Shown one piece after another: positions 1 to 9,502 of a DNA stretch of 64,000 bases; position 1 is the first letter of the stretch, and each line of letters opens with the position of its first letter. A model generated the notes under the pieces. That model saw only the letters and a list, made by a program, of their open reading frames with translations. It did not search any database and was not told where the DNA came from. The stretch spans positions 1-64,000 of the forward strand of contig NZ_JAFCLN010000002.1 in assembly GCF_018129385.1 (NCBI RefSeq). The letters run 5' to 3'. The position numbers and the translations under genes are program-made. The DNA is from Bradyrhizobium lablabi. Lineage in GTDB: Bacteria; Pseudomonadota; Alphaproteobacteria; Rhizobiales; Xanthobacteraceae.

Positions 1-3000
1 ATGAGGACGTCTATCTCGACCCGACGACGGTGAGCGCGACGATCACCGGCGCGACCGGTGGCAACTTCGAGAACCTGCAGGTCAATCCGGCTCCGGCGGT
101 GACCTCGATCACCGACACGTTCGATCCGACCACGGTCAGCCTGTCGGCGACGCCGAGCATCACGGAAGCCGGCACCAGCATCATCTACACGGCGACGCTG
201 ACCAACCCGGCGCAGGCCGGTCACCCGGTGACGGTGACGCTGTCGAACGGCGACGTCATCACGATTGCGGGCGGCGCCAGCACCGGCACCGTCGTGCACG
301 CGGTGACGCCGAACGAGGACGTCTACCTCGACCCGACGACGGTGAGTGCGACGATCAGCACGGCGACCGGCGGCAACTTCGAGAACCTGGTGGTCAATCC
401 GGCTCCCGCGGTGACCTCGATCACCGACACGATCGACCCGACTACGGTCAGCCTGTCGGCAACGCCGAGCATCACGGAGGCGGGCACCAGCATCATCTAC
501 ACGGCGACGCTGACCAGCCCGGCGCAGGCCGGTCACCCGGTGACGGTGACGCTGACGAACGGCGACATCATCACGATTGCGGGCGGGGCCAGCAGCGGCT
601 CGATCGTGCATGCGGTGACGCCGAACGAGGACGTCTACCTCGACCCGACGACGGTGAGTGCGGCGATCAGCACGGCGACCGGCGGCAACTTCGAGAACCT
701 GGTGGTCAATCCGGCCCCGGCGGTGACCTCGATCACCGACACGCTCGACCCGACCACGATCACGCTGAACGACCCGCCGGTGCTGGAAGGCGGCAACGTC
801 ACGCTGACGGCGACGGTGTCGAGCGCACCGCAGCTGACGGACCTGGTGATCACGCTGTCGAACTCACAGCAGATCACGATCCCAGTCGGCCAGACCACGG
901 GCTCGGTGACGTTCCCGGTGCAGGGCGACGACGTCTATCAGGACGGCGAGACCTTCACCGTGTCGATGACGGGCGCGACCGGCGGCAACTACGAGCAACT
1001 GGTCCACACCGACACCGCGACGGTGACGGTGAGCGACACCATCGATCCGAGCACGATCACGCTGAACGACCCGACCGTGTCGGAAGGCGGCGACGTCACG
1101 CTGACGGCGACGGTGTCGAGCGCGCCGCAGCTGACGGACCTGGTGATCACGCTGTCGAACACGCAGCAGATCACGATCCTGGTCGGCCAGACCACGGGCT
1201 CGGTGACGTTCCCGGTACAGGGCGACGACGTCTATCAGGACGGCGAGACCTTTACCGTGTCGATGACAAGCGCGACCGGTGGCAATTACGAGCAGCTGGT
1301 CCATACCGACACCGCGACGGTGACGGTCACCGACACGCTCGATCCGACCACGGTGAGCCTGACGGCAACGCCGAGCATCACGGAGGCGGGCACCAGCATC
1401 ACCTACACGGCGACGCTGACCAACCCGGCGCAAGCCCCGGTGACGGTGACGCTGTCGAACGGCGAGACCATTACGATTGCGAGCGGGGCCAGCAGCGGCA
1501 CCGTCGCGCACGCGGTGACGCCGAATGAGGACGTCTATCTCGACCCGACGACGGTGAGCGCGACGATCACCGGCGCGACCGGTGGCAACTTCGAGAACCT
1601 GGTGGTCAATCCGGCTCCGGCGGTGACCTCGATCACCGACACGCTCGATCCGACCACGGTCAGCCTGTCGGCGACGCCGAGCATTACGGAGGCGGGCACC
1701 AGCATCACCTACACGGCGACGCTGACCAACCCGGCGCAGGCCGGCCACCCGGTGACGGTGATGCTGTCGAACGGCGACGTCATCACGATTGCGGGCGGCG
1801 CCAGCTCCGGTTCCGTCGTGCACGCGGTGACGCCGAACGAGGACGTCTATCTCGACCCGACGACGGTGAGCGCGACGATCAGCACGGCGACCGGCGGCAA
1901 CTTCGAGAACCTGGTGGTCAATCCGGCTCCCGCGGTGACCTCGATCACCGACACCATCGATCCCGTGACGGCGACGCTCTCGACATCGGACAGCAGCATC
2001 TCGGAAACGGGCGGCTCGATCACCTACACGGTGACGCTGACGAGCGGGCTGACCCCGTTCACGCCGACCACCGACCTGGTCTTCACGCTGGCCAATGGCG
2101 ACCACGTTACGGTTCTGGCGGGAGCGTCAACCGGTTCGGTCACCTCGACCTATGCGGACGGAGATATCACCAGCCAGCCGTCCATCACGAACTCGATCAC
2201 CGGCGTGTTCTCGGGCGGAACTGAGTACGAGCAGCTCAACACGGCGGGCACGACGACCGTGCCGGTCGACTACACGATGCTGGTCGTCGGCTCGAACGAG
2301 AGCGACGATGGCGCTTCTCCGGATCCGCTGCATACCGTTCCGGGCTTGAGCCCGCTCGCCACCAGTGGCCCTGTCAACGGTCTCACCGGTAACGACATCC
2401 TGGTCGGCGATCCCGGTGGCACCGCGATCGCGGCCGGCGACAACGCCAACATCGTCCTGGTGCTCGACCGTTCGGGCAGCATGGACAACAACATATCGTT
2501 CGGCGGCGGCTCGATCACGCGCCTCCAGGCGATGAAGAACGCCGTCAACAGCCTGATCGATTCGCTTTCCGGCTCGGGCGCCAACGCGGTCACCATTCAC
2601 ATTGTTGCCTTCGACGACAATGCATCGGCAGGCTCAACCTTCACGCTTGTGTCGGGTGGCGCATCGAACGCGGCTCAGGTCACCGCGGCCCACAACTTCA
2701 TCAATGGTATCTCGTCCGGCGACGGGACGAACTATGAGGCAGGCCTTCAGCGTGCAATCGACTGGATCAATGGCACCAGTGCGAATGATCCGATCGCAAA
2801 CGCAACGGTGAACCGGCTCCTGTTCGTTTCGGACGGCGAGCCGAACCAGGCATACAGCGGCAACGGTACATCAACGGTGATTGACGTCACCGCCGGTGAA
2901 TCGATTCAGCACATCACCGGAACCGGCGATGGCGATAGCGTCAGCGAAATCACACGGATCGAAACCGCGGGCGATGGCCCGGGCGGCGTTGACCAGGCCT

Positions 3001-6000
3001 TCACGATTGAAGCCGTCGGTATCAGCGTGAATGGCACGGCCCTTAACGTTCTCAACCAGGTGGAGGGAGCAGGCGGAAGCGCGAACAACATCACCTCGGC
3101 CGAGCAACTGACCGCGGTCATGGGCAACCTCGTTTCCAACTCGACCGTTCCGACCGTGGCCGGCAGCGACATCATCAGCGGCAACGCCGGCAACGACGTC
3201 ATCTTCGGCGACGTGTTGTTCACCGACACGCTTGCCGACAGCCATGGCCTGACCAACTCGACCACGACGCCGAACGGCGCCGGCTGGCTCGTGTTCCAGC
3301 AGCTCGAAGCGCATCTGAGCACGCTGCCGGCGTACCAGAACTGGACCCGCGCCGACACGCTCAACTACATCCAGGCGCACCAGGCCGAACTGGCGCAGGA
3401 AAGCGGCCGCACCGGAGGCAACGACACGATCAATGGCGGCGCCGGCGACGATGTCATCTATGCCCAGGAAGGCAACGACACCATCACCTACAATGTGGGC
3501 GATGGCCGTGACTTCGTGGACGGCGGCAGCGAGCCGGTGGGCGGTGGCGACACGCTGATCGTCAACGGCGATGGCAATACGCAGAACTTCTTCCTCGAGA
3601 CCGTCGCGTCCTACAATACGCGCATTGGTCCGGATTACACCGGAACGGCGGAAGCGCTCGTCTCCGACGGCTCCGGCACCATCATGGTGGAGATGAAGGA
3701 GATCGAATCCGTCACCATCAACGGCGGCGGCGGCGCTGATACGCTCACCGTTTCCGGCGACTTCGCCGGCACCTCGATCCTTAACTCGACCATCAAGTTC
3801 AATGGCGAGGCGGGCAACGATACGCTCGACCTCACCGATCGCGCCGACACTCGCCGGGTGGTGGCCGATGGCGGCGCCGATGTCGATACGGTGAAGCTGG
3901 GCTTTGCGTACAACCAGGCGACCTATGCGGCGATTGCTGGCGGCGTAGCGATCACGCATGGCAGCGTCACCGATGAGTTCACCAATTTCGAGAACTTCAC
4001 CTTCGAAACTGGATCGCCGGTTACGCTGTCGCTCGCCGATCTCATCAACGATGCACCGACCGACATCGCGCTGGCCGGCAACAGTACCGCCGAAAACAGT
4101 GCTCTCGGCACGGTTGTCGGGCTGCTGTCGACCACGGATCCGGAAGCGTGGCAAACCCACACCTACGCGATCACCGGCGGAACCGGCCTTGGCAAATTCA
4201 CCATCGTCGGCAACGAGATCCGGGTCAGCGGAGCGCTCGACTTCGAGACAGCGCAAAGCTACACGCTCGACATCTCGTCGACCGACAACGGCATCCCGCA
4301 GCTCTCGCGCACCGAGACGTTCACGATCAATCTGACCAACGTGAATGAAGCCCCGACACTGACCGCCACGGCCAGCAATCCGACATTTGCGGAAGCGGCG
4401 GGAAGCGTGCAGGCCGCGGCGGTCACGGTATTCTCGGGCACCAGCACGAGCACCATTGAATCCGGTCAGAACATTACCAGCCTGAAGTTCACCGTAAGCG
4501 GGCTGCTGGACGGCGCGAGCGAGAGGATCGTCGTCGACAACACGTCCATTACGCTCGGAGCCAATTCGTCGGGTACGACCTCGACGAACGCAATGGGCTA
4601 CACCGTGACCATCGTCGGTGACACGGCCACCGTGGTCCTGACGAAGGCGGCCGGCGTGTCGACGAGCGCGATCAATACGCTCGTCAACGGCATCAGCTAC
4701 CAGAACACCAACATCAACGATCCGACCGACGGCAACCGCGTGTTCACGCTGACGGAGATCAAGGACAGCGGCGGCGGCGACGACACCGGTAGCCTGTCGA
4801 TTGCCTCGACGGTCAACGTCAACCCGACTAACGACGTGCCGGTGGTGTCCGGTGTCACCGTCGACCCGTCGACGGGTGCGATATCGTTCACGATCGCCGA
4901 TCCGGACAACTCTTCGTTCAGCTTGACCAGTACGACCGCCGGACTTGCGGCCGCGTTTGGTAGCCCGACGAACCTCGCGATCGGCGGCAATACCCTGATC
5001 GTACCGACGGAGCAGGCGTCACAGCTTTCCGGCACACTTCAGGTCAACGACGGCGCCGCCGGTGGCAACGCCAATGTCATCAACGTCTACCTTGGCACCA
5101 GCACGGGTCAGTCGTTCGATGCGAACAACGCCAGTTCGAACGTCATCTACGGGTTCGGTGGTAACGACACCCTGACCGGTGGAACGGCGGTGGATTACAT
5201 TTTCGGCGGCACCGGCAACGACACCATCAACCTGGCCAACGGCGACTTCGCCGCGGGCGAGGTTATCAACGGCGGCACGCATACCACCGGCGATACGATC
5301 GTCTTGGGAAGTGCCACGACGGTCAACTTTACAACCGGCACCGTAACGGGCGTCGAAACGCTGACCGGAAGCAGCAGCGCTGACAGCGTCACGATGTCGG
5401 CCGCACAATGGGCGGGCTTCAGCACCATCAACCTCGCCTCCGACAGCGGCGGTAGCGACGTTCTCAACGTCATGATTTCGGGTGCGGTCGATATTTCGGC
5501 CGGCAACGCGGCGAGCACGACGAACGTCGAAGACATGAACGTGACCGGCGGCGCCGGCGCAGACACGTTGACGCTTACGGGCGATCAATTGACTGCGATG
5601 ATCAACGGCGGCGCCACGATCGATCTGTTGGGCAACACCGATACGATCAACATCACCACGACATCGTCGGGCCTCAATGGCTTGACCGACGGAAGACTTG
5701 TCAACGTGGAGGCCATTGCCGCCGCCGCAACCGCGGCTGCCGGGGTGACGATCTCCGTCAGCTCGCAGAGCGAGGCTTTCACGCTTACCGGCAGTGGTTT
5801 CGGCGACAAGCTGGTCGGCGGGTCGGGCGCGGATACGATCAATGGTGGCGCCGGCGCCGATACCCTCACAGGGAACGTCGGAAACGACAATCTGACGGGC
5901 GGGTCGGGGGCTGATCAGTTCCGGCTGCGAACCGATGGCGGTACCGATACGTTCACCGATTTTGTGGCAGGATCTGACAAGATCGGTTTCTTCGAAGGTG

Positions 6001-7187
6001 CGGCCACCGGTGCGGTAAACTTCGGGGTCACAGGAACCTCCGCAGGCGCCTCGCTAACAGCCGGTGATGGCAACTTCACCGTCCGCTCCAGCATCGCCAA
6101 CATCAACAGTACCGATGATAATCAGGTTGTTGTCATCAATGCTGCCGGCGGTCAGACTCAGACGCAGATTCTCAATGGTGATCCTAGCGTAGATGCTGAG
6201 AATTTGTACGTCGTGGTCTACAATTCGACCAACAGTCGAGCCGAGGTTTGGTTCGATACCAACTGGAATTCGGCTGGTACGGGTTCCCGCTCGTTGGTGG
6301 CGGTTCTTGAGGATGTCACGGCAGCTCAAGTTGCCGCGATGACCGCATCGGACTTCGTCGTCTACAGCAGCGCGACCGATCCGATCGTGCTCGATCTGGG
6401 TCAGCAGGGCGTCCAGCTCGCGGGTGTCGATCAAGGCGTTTCGTTCGATATCAACGGCGACGGCGCCAAGGACCAGGTGGCCTGGACCGCCCACGGCCAG
6501 GACGGCATCCTTGCGCTCGATGTCGACGGCTCCGGCAAGATCGAGAACGGCAACGAGCTGTTCACGACGACCTTCGCTGGCGGTCACTTCGCGGACGGCA
6601 TTGCGGCGCTGGCGAGCCTCGACAGCAACCACGATGGCATCATCAGCAGCGACGACCAGGCGTTCGATAAGCTGGTGGTCTGGCAGGACGCCAACCACAA
6701 CGGCGTCAGCGACCAGGGCGAGCTCTCCAAGCTCAGCGATCTCGGCATCAAGAGCATCGATCTTGCCGCGACCGCGAGCACGGACACCATCAATGGCCAG
6801 GCGGTCGATGCGCACGGCAGCTTTACCTACACGAATGGCTCGAAGGGCTCGTTCGTCGAGGTCAACTTCGACACGATCGAGGGTACCAAGCCGACCACGG
6901 CGGCCGGCAACTCGTCGACGCCGGCCACCGACCACACGTCCGCCGACCACCACGATCCGGCGGCCGGCGGCATCCCGCAGGAAGCGGCGGCCAGCATCCT
7001 CGCCGACTTCCAGCACAGCGAGAACCATATCGACCTGTCTGCGCTGGGCCAGCCTGCCGACCATCAGGGCAGCACGGCGCCTGCGGGCGGCGGCGAGTTC
7101 GCGGCAGTAGGTGCCTGTGCACCGGTGCCGCCCGCGATCCAGATCGCCCTGGAGCAAGCTGCGATGGCTGCGCAGCACGCGGCCTGA
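1..7187 (+). CDS. Giant RTX adhesin, LapA-like, 5' end outside the window
   Basis: The reading frame is open from the first bases of the window, so the true start lies upstream; the in-frame GTG at 30 sits inside a repeat and is not a start. Visible order: tandem Ig-like repeats of about 100 residues (123 to about 2270), a short RTX-type glycine/aspartate stretch (about 2380), a von Willebrand A domain with MIDAS motif DRSGS (about 2448-3130), further RTX-like motifs (about 3160-3530), a cadherin-like domain (about 4047-4350), an RTX nonapeptide block (about 5811-5930) and a C-terminal region with EF-hand-like calcium loops such as DVDGSGKIENGNE (about 6450-6790). Such proteins are exported by type I secretion and act in surface attachment and biofilm formation. 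The facing secretion genes and LapG-type protease fit a LapA-like role. The N-terminal retention and cleavage region is not visible. Confidence 0.9.
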   Translation, partial: EDVYLDPTTVSATITGATGGNFENLQVNPAPAVTSITDTFDPTTVSLSATPSITEAGTSIIYTATLTNPAQAGHPVTVTLSNGDVITIAGGASTGTVVHAVTPNEDVYLDPTTVSATISTATGGNFENLVVNPAPAVTSITDTIDPTTVSLSATPSITEAGTSIIYTATLTSPAQAGHPVTVTLTNGDIITIAGGASSGSIVHAVTPNEDVYLDPTTVSAAISTATGGNFENLVVNPAPAVTSITDTLDPTTITLNDPPVLEGGNVTLTATVSSAPQLTDLVITLSNSQQITIPVGQTTGSVTFPVQGDDVYQDGETFTVSMTGATGGNYEQLVHTDTATVTVSDTIDPSTITLNDPTVSEGGDVTLTATVSSAPQLTDLVITLSNTQQITILVGQTTGSVTFPVQGDDVYQDGETFTVSMTSATGGNYEQLVHTDTATVTVTDTLDPTTVSLTATPSITEAGTSITYTATLTNPAQAPVTVTLSNGETITIASGASSGTVAHAVTPNEDVYLDPTTVSATITGATGGNFENLVVNPAPAVTSITDTLDPTTVSLSATPSITEAGTSITYTATLTNPAQAGHPVTVMLSNGDVITIAGGASSGSVVHAVTPNEDVYLDPTTVSATISTATGGNFENLVVNPAPAVTSITDTIDPVTATLSTSDSSISETGGSITYTVTLTSGLTPFTPTTDLVFTLANGDHVTVLAGASTGSVTSTYADGDITSQPSITNSITGVFSGGTEYEQLNTAGTTTVPVDYTMLVVGSNESDDGASPDPLHTVPGLSPLATSGPVNGLTGNDILVGDPGGTAIAAGDNANIVLVLDRSGSMDNNISFGGGSITRLQAMKNAVNSLIDSLSGSGANAVTIHIVAFDDNASAGSTFTLVSGGASNAAQVTAAHNFINGISSGDGTNYEAGLQRAIDWINGTSANDPIANATVNRLLFVSDGEPNQAYSGNGTSTVIDVTAGESIQHITGTGDGDSVSEITRIETAGDGPGGVDQAFTIEAVGISVNGTALNVLNQVEGAGGSANNITSAEQLTAVMGNLVSNSTVPTVAGSDIISGNAGNDVIFGDVLFTDTLADSHGLTNSTTTPNGAGWLVFQQLEAHLSTLPAYQNWTRADTLNYIQAHQAELAQESGRTGGNDTINGGAGDDVIYAQEGNDTITYNVGDGRDFVDGGSEPVGGGDTLIVNGDGNTQNFFLETVASYNTRIGPDYTGTAEALVSDGSGTIMVEMKEIESVTINGGGGADTLTVSGDFAGTSILNSTIKFNGEAGNDTLDLTDRADTRRVVADGGADVDTVKLGFAYNQATYAAIAGGVAITHGSVTDEFTNFENFTFETGSPVTLSLADLINDAPTDIALAGNSTAENSALGTVVGLLSTTDPEAWQTHTYAITGGTGLGKFTIVGNEIRVSGALDFETAQSYTLDISSTDNGIPQLSRTETFTINLTNVNEAPTLTATASNPTFAEAAGSVQAAAVTVFSGTSTSTIESGQNITSLKFTVSGLLDGASERIVVDNTSITLGANSSGTTSTNAMGYTVTIVGDTATVVLTKAAGVSTSAINTLVNGISYQNTNINDPTDGNRVFTLTEIKDSGGGDDTGSLSIASTVNVNPTNDVPVVSGVTVDPSTGAISFTIADPDNSSFSLTSTTAGLAAAFGSPTNLAIGGNTLIVPTEQASQLSGTLQVNDGAAGGNANVINVYLGTSTGQSFDANNASSNVIYGFGGNDTLTGGTAVDYIFGGTGNDTINLANGDFAAGEVINGGTHTTGDTIVLGSATTVNFTTGTVTGVETLTGSSSADSVTMSAAQWAGFSTINLASDSGGSDVLNVMISGAVDISAGNAASTTNVEDMNVTGGAGADTLTLTGDQLTAMINGGATIDLLGNTDTINITTTSSGLNGLTDGRLVNVEAIAAAATAAAGVTISVSSQSEAFTLTGSGFGDKLVGGSGADTINGGAGADTLTGNVGNDNLTGGSGADQFRLRTDGGTDTFTDFVAGSDKIGFFEGAATGAVNFGVTGTSAGASLTAGDGNFTVRSSIANINSTDDNQVVVINAAGGQTQTQILNGDPSVDAENLYVVVYNSTNSRAEVWFDTNWNSAGTGSRSLVAVLEDVTAAQVAAMTASDFVVYSSATDPIVLDLGQQGVQLAGVDQGVSFDINGDGAKDQVAWTAHGQDGILALDVDGSGKIENGNELFTTTFAGGHFADGIAALASLDSNHDGIISSDDQAFDKLVVWQDANHNGVSDQGELSKLSDLGIKSIDLAATASTDTINGQAVDAHGSFTYTNGSKGSFVEVNFDTIEGTKPTTAAGNSSTPATDHTSADHHDPAAGGIPQEAAASILADFQHSENHIDLSALGQPADHQGSTAPAGGGEFAAVGACAPVPPAIQIALEQAAMAAQHAA
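123..2270 (+). repeat. Tandem Ig-like repeat array inside the adhesin gene
   Basis: Seven in-frame units begin at 123, 435, 747, 1044, 1341, 1647 and 1959. Spacings are 312, 312, 297, 297, 306 and 312 bases. Units at 123, 435, 1341 and 1647 are one type (DPTTVSLSATPSITEAG start). Units at 747 and 1044 are a second type (DP-TITLNDP start). The unit at 1959 is divergent. Copies of one type are nearly identical in DNA, which suggests recent duplication or gene conversion. The array continues past the left edge of the window. Copy number may be mis-assembled in short-read data. Confidence 0.9.
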
Positions 7188-7204
7188 CGAAACGGGCTCA
7201 ACAG

Positions 7205-7236
7205 AAAAACCCGCCGGAGCAATCCGGCGGGTTTTT
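7205..7236. terminator. Bidirectional intrinsic terminator
   Basis: A perfect 14-base inverted repeat with loop GCAA starts with an A-run and ends with a T-run, so it works in both directions. It lies 17 bases after the adhesin stop codon and about 50 bases after the stop of the converging glycosyltransferase, so it probably ends both transcripts. Confidence 0.9.
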
Positions 7237-7286
7237 GCTTGGCGGCGACAATGCGAGCGGCCGGGGCGTCAGAAGCCCTGATCCGT

Positions 7287-8123
7287 CTATTTGGACTTGG
7301 TCGCGGCGTTGGCTGTCACCCGCTGCACGATGCGCGGCTCGGTCACGGCTTCCTTCACCCGGATTTGCGCCGGCGTCGCCGCAATGCCGGGCACGAGGTC
7401 GGAATAGCTGCCGCGGAAGCGGTGCAGGCCGATATGCTCGATCGGGTGATTGGTGTTCACCCACACCTGGCCGCCGCACAGGTTCCAGCGGTGGCAGAAC
7501 GAGAAATCCTCCGACAGCAGCGCGCCATTGACGCGCACCGGCTCGAAGGCGCGGATCAGCCGGTCGAGCCTGGAGGCCAGCGGGGAGTTTGCCCTGGCCT
7601 TGTCGTCGACGATCTCAGGCATCTTTTTCAGCATGGTCTCGATCGCGCTGCGGGCAATCAGGAATACGCCGGCGCCGCATCCGTCGGCCTGCATGAAACC
7701 CTTGCTTGGCGTTGCGATGCTGAGGCCGCGCTTCTTGCGGACGATGTAGTCATGTCCCTTGGCAATGGCGCGCTTGACGGGATCGCCCGCCGCTACGGCC
7801 GCCGCGATCTTCTCGATGTCGATCTGGCGCTTCGGATAGACCACGCCAACCACGGGCTGGCCGAAGTCGACCATGTCGAGCACGAGCTCGGCCGGAAATC
7901 CCATGTCGGCGTCGATGAAAAGCAGGTGCGTCGCATCGCTCTTGTCGAACCAGCGCGTCAGCAGGAAATTGCGGCTTTCGGCGATGTCGGCATAGGCGAC
8001 GCTGGCGAAGCTCGACGCCCAATTCCGCTGCTGGAAGGCATGGAGCAGGCGGAAAATGCTCTGAACGTAGGGCGTGTAGAACACCTCGCCGAAGGCGGGG
8101 GTGGAAATGCAGATCTTGATCAA
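7287..8123 (-). CDS. GT-A-type glycosyltransferase-like protein
   Basis: A 278-residue cytoplasmic protein with no signal peptide. It has an N-terminal Rossmann-like start (KICISTPAFGE) and an acidic FIDADMGF motif typical of the DXD metal and nucleotide-sugar site of GT-A enzymes, followed by a VVGVVYPKR strand. The start is TTG at 8123 with a GGAG element about 8 bases upstream. It is convergent with the adhesin and co-directional with the protease and secretion genes. The acceptor is unknown; modification of the adhesin is an inference from position only. It could also act on a surface polysaccharide. Confidence 0.65.
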   Translation of the reverse strand: MIKICISTPAFGEVFYTPYVQSIFRLLHAFQQRNWASSFASVAYADIAESRNFLLTRWFDKSDATHLLFIDADMGFPAELVLDMVDFGQPVVGVVYPKRQIDIEKIAAAVAAGDPVKRAIAKGHDYIVRKKRGLSIATPSKGFMQADGCGAGVFLIARSAIETMLKKMPEIVDDKARANSPLASRLDRLIRAFEPVRVNGALLSEDFSFCHRWNLCGGQVWVNTNHPIEHIGLHRFRGSYSDLVPGIAATPAQIRVKEAVTEPRIVQRVTANAATKSK

Positions 8124-8270
8124 ATTGGCGCTCCGCTGACGGGTCCTACGCGTTCATATCATCGCCCGGCCATCGCGAGAACGCGACGGATAAGGATCTG
8201 GCCGGGTGGCTCGCGGTCGCGGAGGACCGGCACGCGGCCGGCCTCGCCAGGGGAAGTCAGCTAGCGGCCG

Positions 8271-9299
8271 TCAGAGCAGGAGGGGCAGAGAGTCGATCGC
8301 CGACAGGCTCGCCTCGGCCGGTTCGGAGCCGGTCCAGGCAACCGTCGGAGTCGCCGCCGGGGCAGCCGGTGCGGCCTCGCGCTGATCGTCCGGCGCAATG
8401 CGTTTGGCATAAGGTGCGGCGAACAGATGGACGCCGTCATGGTTGATGGCGAACAGCGGGGTGAAACGCTTGGCCTCACCGTCCTCGGTCAGTTCGGACC
8501 AGCGGTTGTCGAGGATCAGCCAGCGGCCCTCGTGCCGTGCAGCCAGCACGGCGTGGTCCTGGCGGACAAGCCGGTCGCGGACCAGCACGAGTTGCAGGTC
8601 GTTCCGCGACACCCCGGCCTCGATCAGCGCGACATATTTGGCGATGGCGTAGTCCTCGCAGTCGCCCTTTGCCGTGGCGAAGGTCGCAAGCGGGGTGCTC
8701 CAGCGATCCGGCTCGCCGTGCTGGGACAGGTCGCTGACATAGCGGACGGCCTGATTGATGCCGCGATTGGCTTCGTCAAGCCGCGCGCGGCCCGACCTGG
8801 ACTTTACGGCTTCGACCAGCCGAAGGAATTGCGCCGCATGGGGAGGGCAGGCCTGGGCATCCGCCCGGCACTGCTCAAAGACCGTCTTTTCGCGCGCCAT
8901 GGCGCCCTCGACGGCGCGCCATTTGCGCCAGAGCAGGCCGTCGGGAGCACGGAAGGTGAAGAGGCCGAACGGGTCGCTGCCGGCCGCCGGAAGGCCCTGG
9001 GGCTGCGCTGGAGGGGCATCCGTGGCAGTACCGGCAGGCGTCAGCGCGGCGAGGCGAACGGCCTCCGGGCCGCGGCCGCGCTGACGGTCGAGCTTGGCAA
9101 GCACGCCGTTGATGGTGAAGACGGTCGCCGCGGCCCGGATCGACGATCCATCCGCGCCGGGAGCGAGGTCGACGGAAACGGCCGCGCCAGCCGCCTCATC
9201 GGCCAATGAACGGGATACCGGAAAAGCACAAATCGAAATGGCAAGTCCCGCCGCGACCACGAACGAGCTTGCACGCCGCAACGACCGATGCGGTGCCAT
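8271..9299 (-). CDS. lapG: LapG-type periplasmic cysteine protease (BTLCP family)
   Basis: 342 residues with an N-terminal signal peptide (about residues 1-33). The transglutaminase-like catalytic triad is visible as Cys214 in GDCEDYA, His249 in DHAVLA and Asp264 in LDNRW. The acidic residues flanking the cysteine, which bind calcium in LapG, are present. In Pseudomonas, LapG cleaves the N-terminus of the adhesin LapA and releases it from the cell surface when c-di-GMP is low. Placement between a giant adhesin and its type I secretion genes supports the same role. No LapD-like receptor is present in the window. A Pro/Ala-rich stretch around residues 85-110 and a low-complexity C-terminus look lineage-specific. 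Confidence 0.85.
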   Translation of the reverse strand: MAPHRSLRRASSFVVAAGLAISICAFPVSRSLADEAAGAAVSVDLAPGADGSSIRAAATVFTINGVLAKLDRQRGRGPEAVRLAALTPAGTATDAPPAQPQGLPAAGSDPFGLFTFRAPDGLLWRKWRAVEGAMAREKTVFEQCRADAQACPPHAAQFLRLVEAVKSRSGRARLDEANRGINQAVRYVSDLSQHGEPDRWSTPLATFATAKGDCEDYAIAKYVALIEAGVSRNDLQLVLVRDRLVRQDHAVLAARHEGRWLILDNRWSELTEDGEAKRFTPLFAINHDGVHLFAAPYAKRIAPDDQREAAPAAPAATPTVAWTGSEPAEASLSAIDSLPLLL

Positions 9300-9502
9300 G
9301 AATGACGTCCCCTGTTTCCGGGACGTCAGCCAGCGTCTTGTGCGCCGATCCGCTTCCCGGTCTGTTATCGGGCGGGACTTTGCGGCGCAGGCTGCTTAAG
9401 AGCAGTTAAGCGGAGTGGACGGTCGCGAAACGCGGCAAACCCGGCGTTGGGGCAGCCGCAACAATTAACCTGACGGAATTTACGTCTTGTTAGGGATGGG
9501 GC

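Noticed and set aside
123..2270. CRISPR-like regular repeats
   Set aside because: The units are about 300 bases long, lie in one open reading frame and encode protein domains; there are no short repeats with unique spacers.
864..4256. Long open frames on the minus strand inside the adhesin (864-2105 and 2871-4256)
   Set aside because: Arg/Ala-rich composition without domains. They mirror the GC-rich repeats of the sense gene and have no ribosome binding sites.
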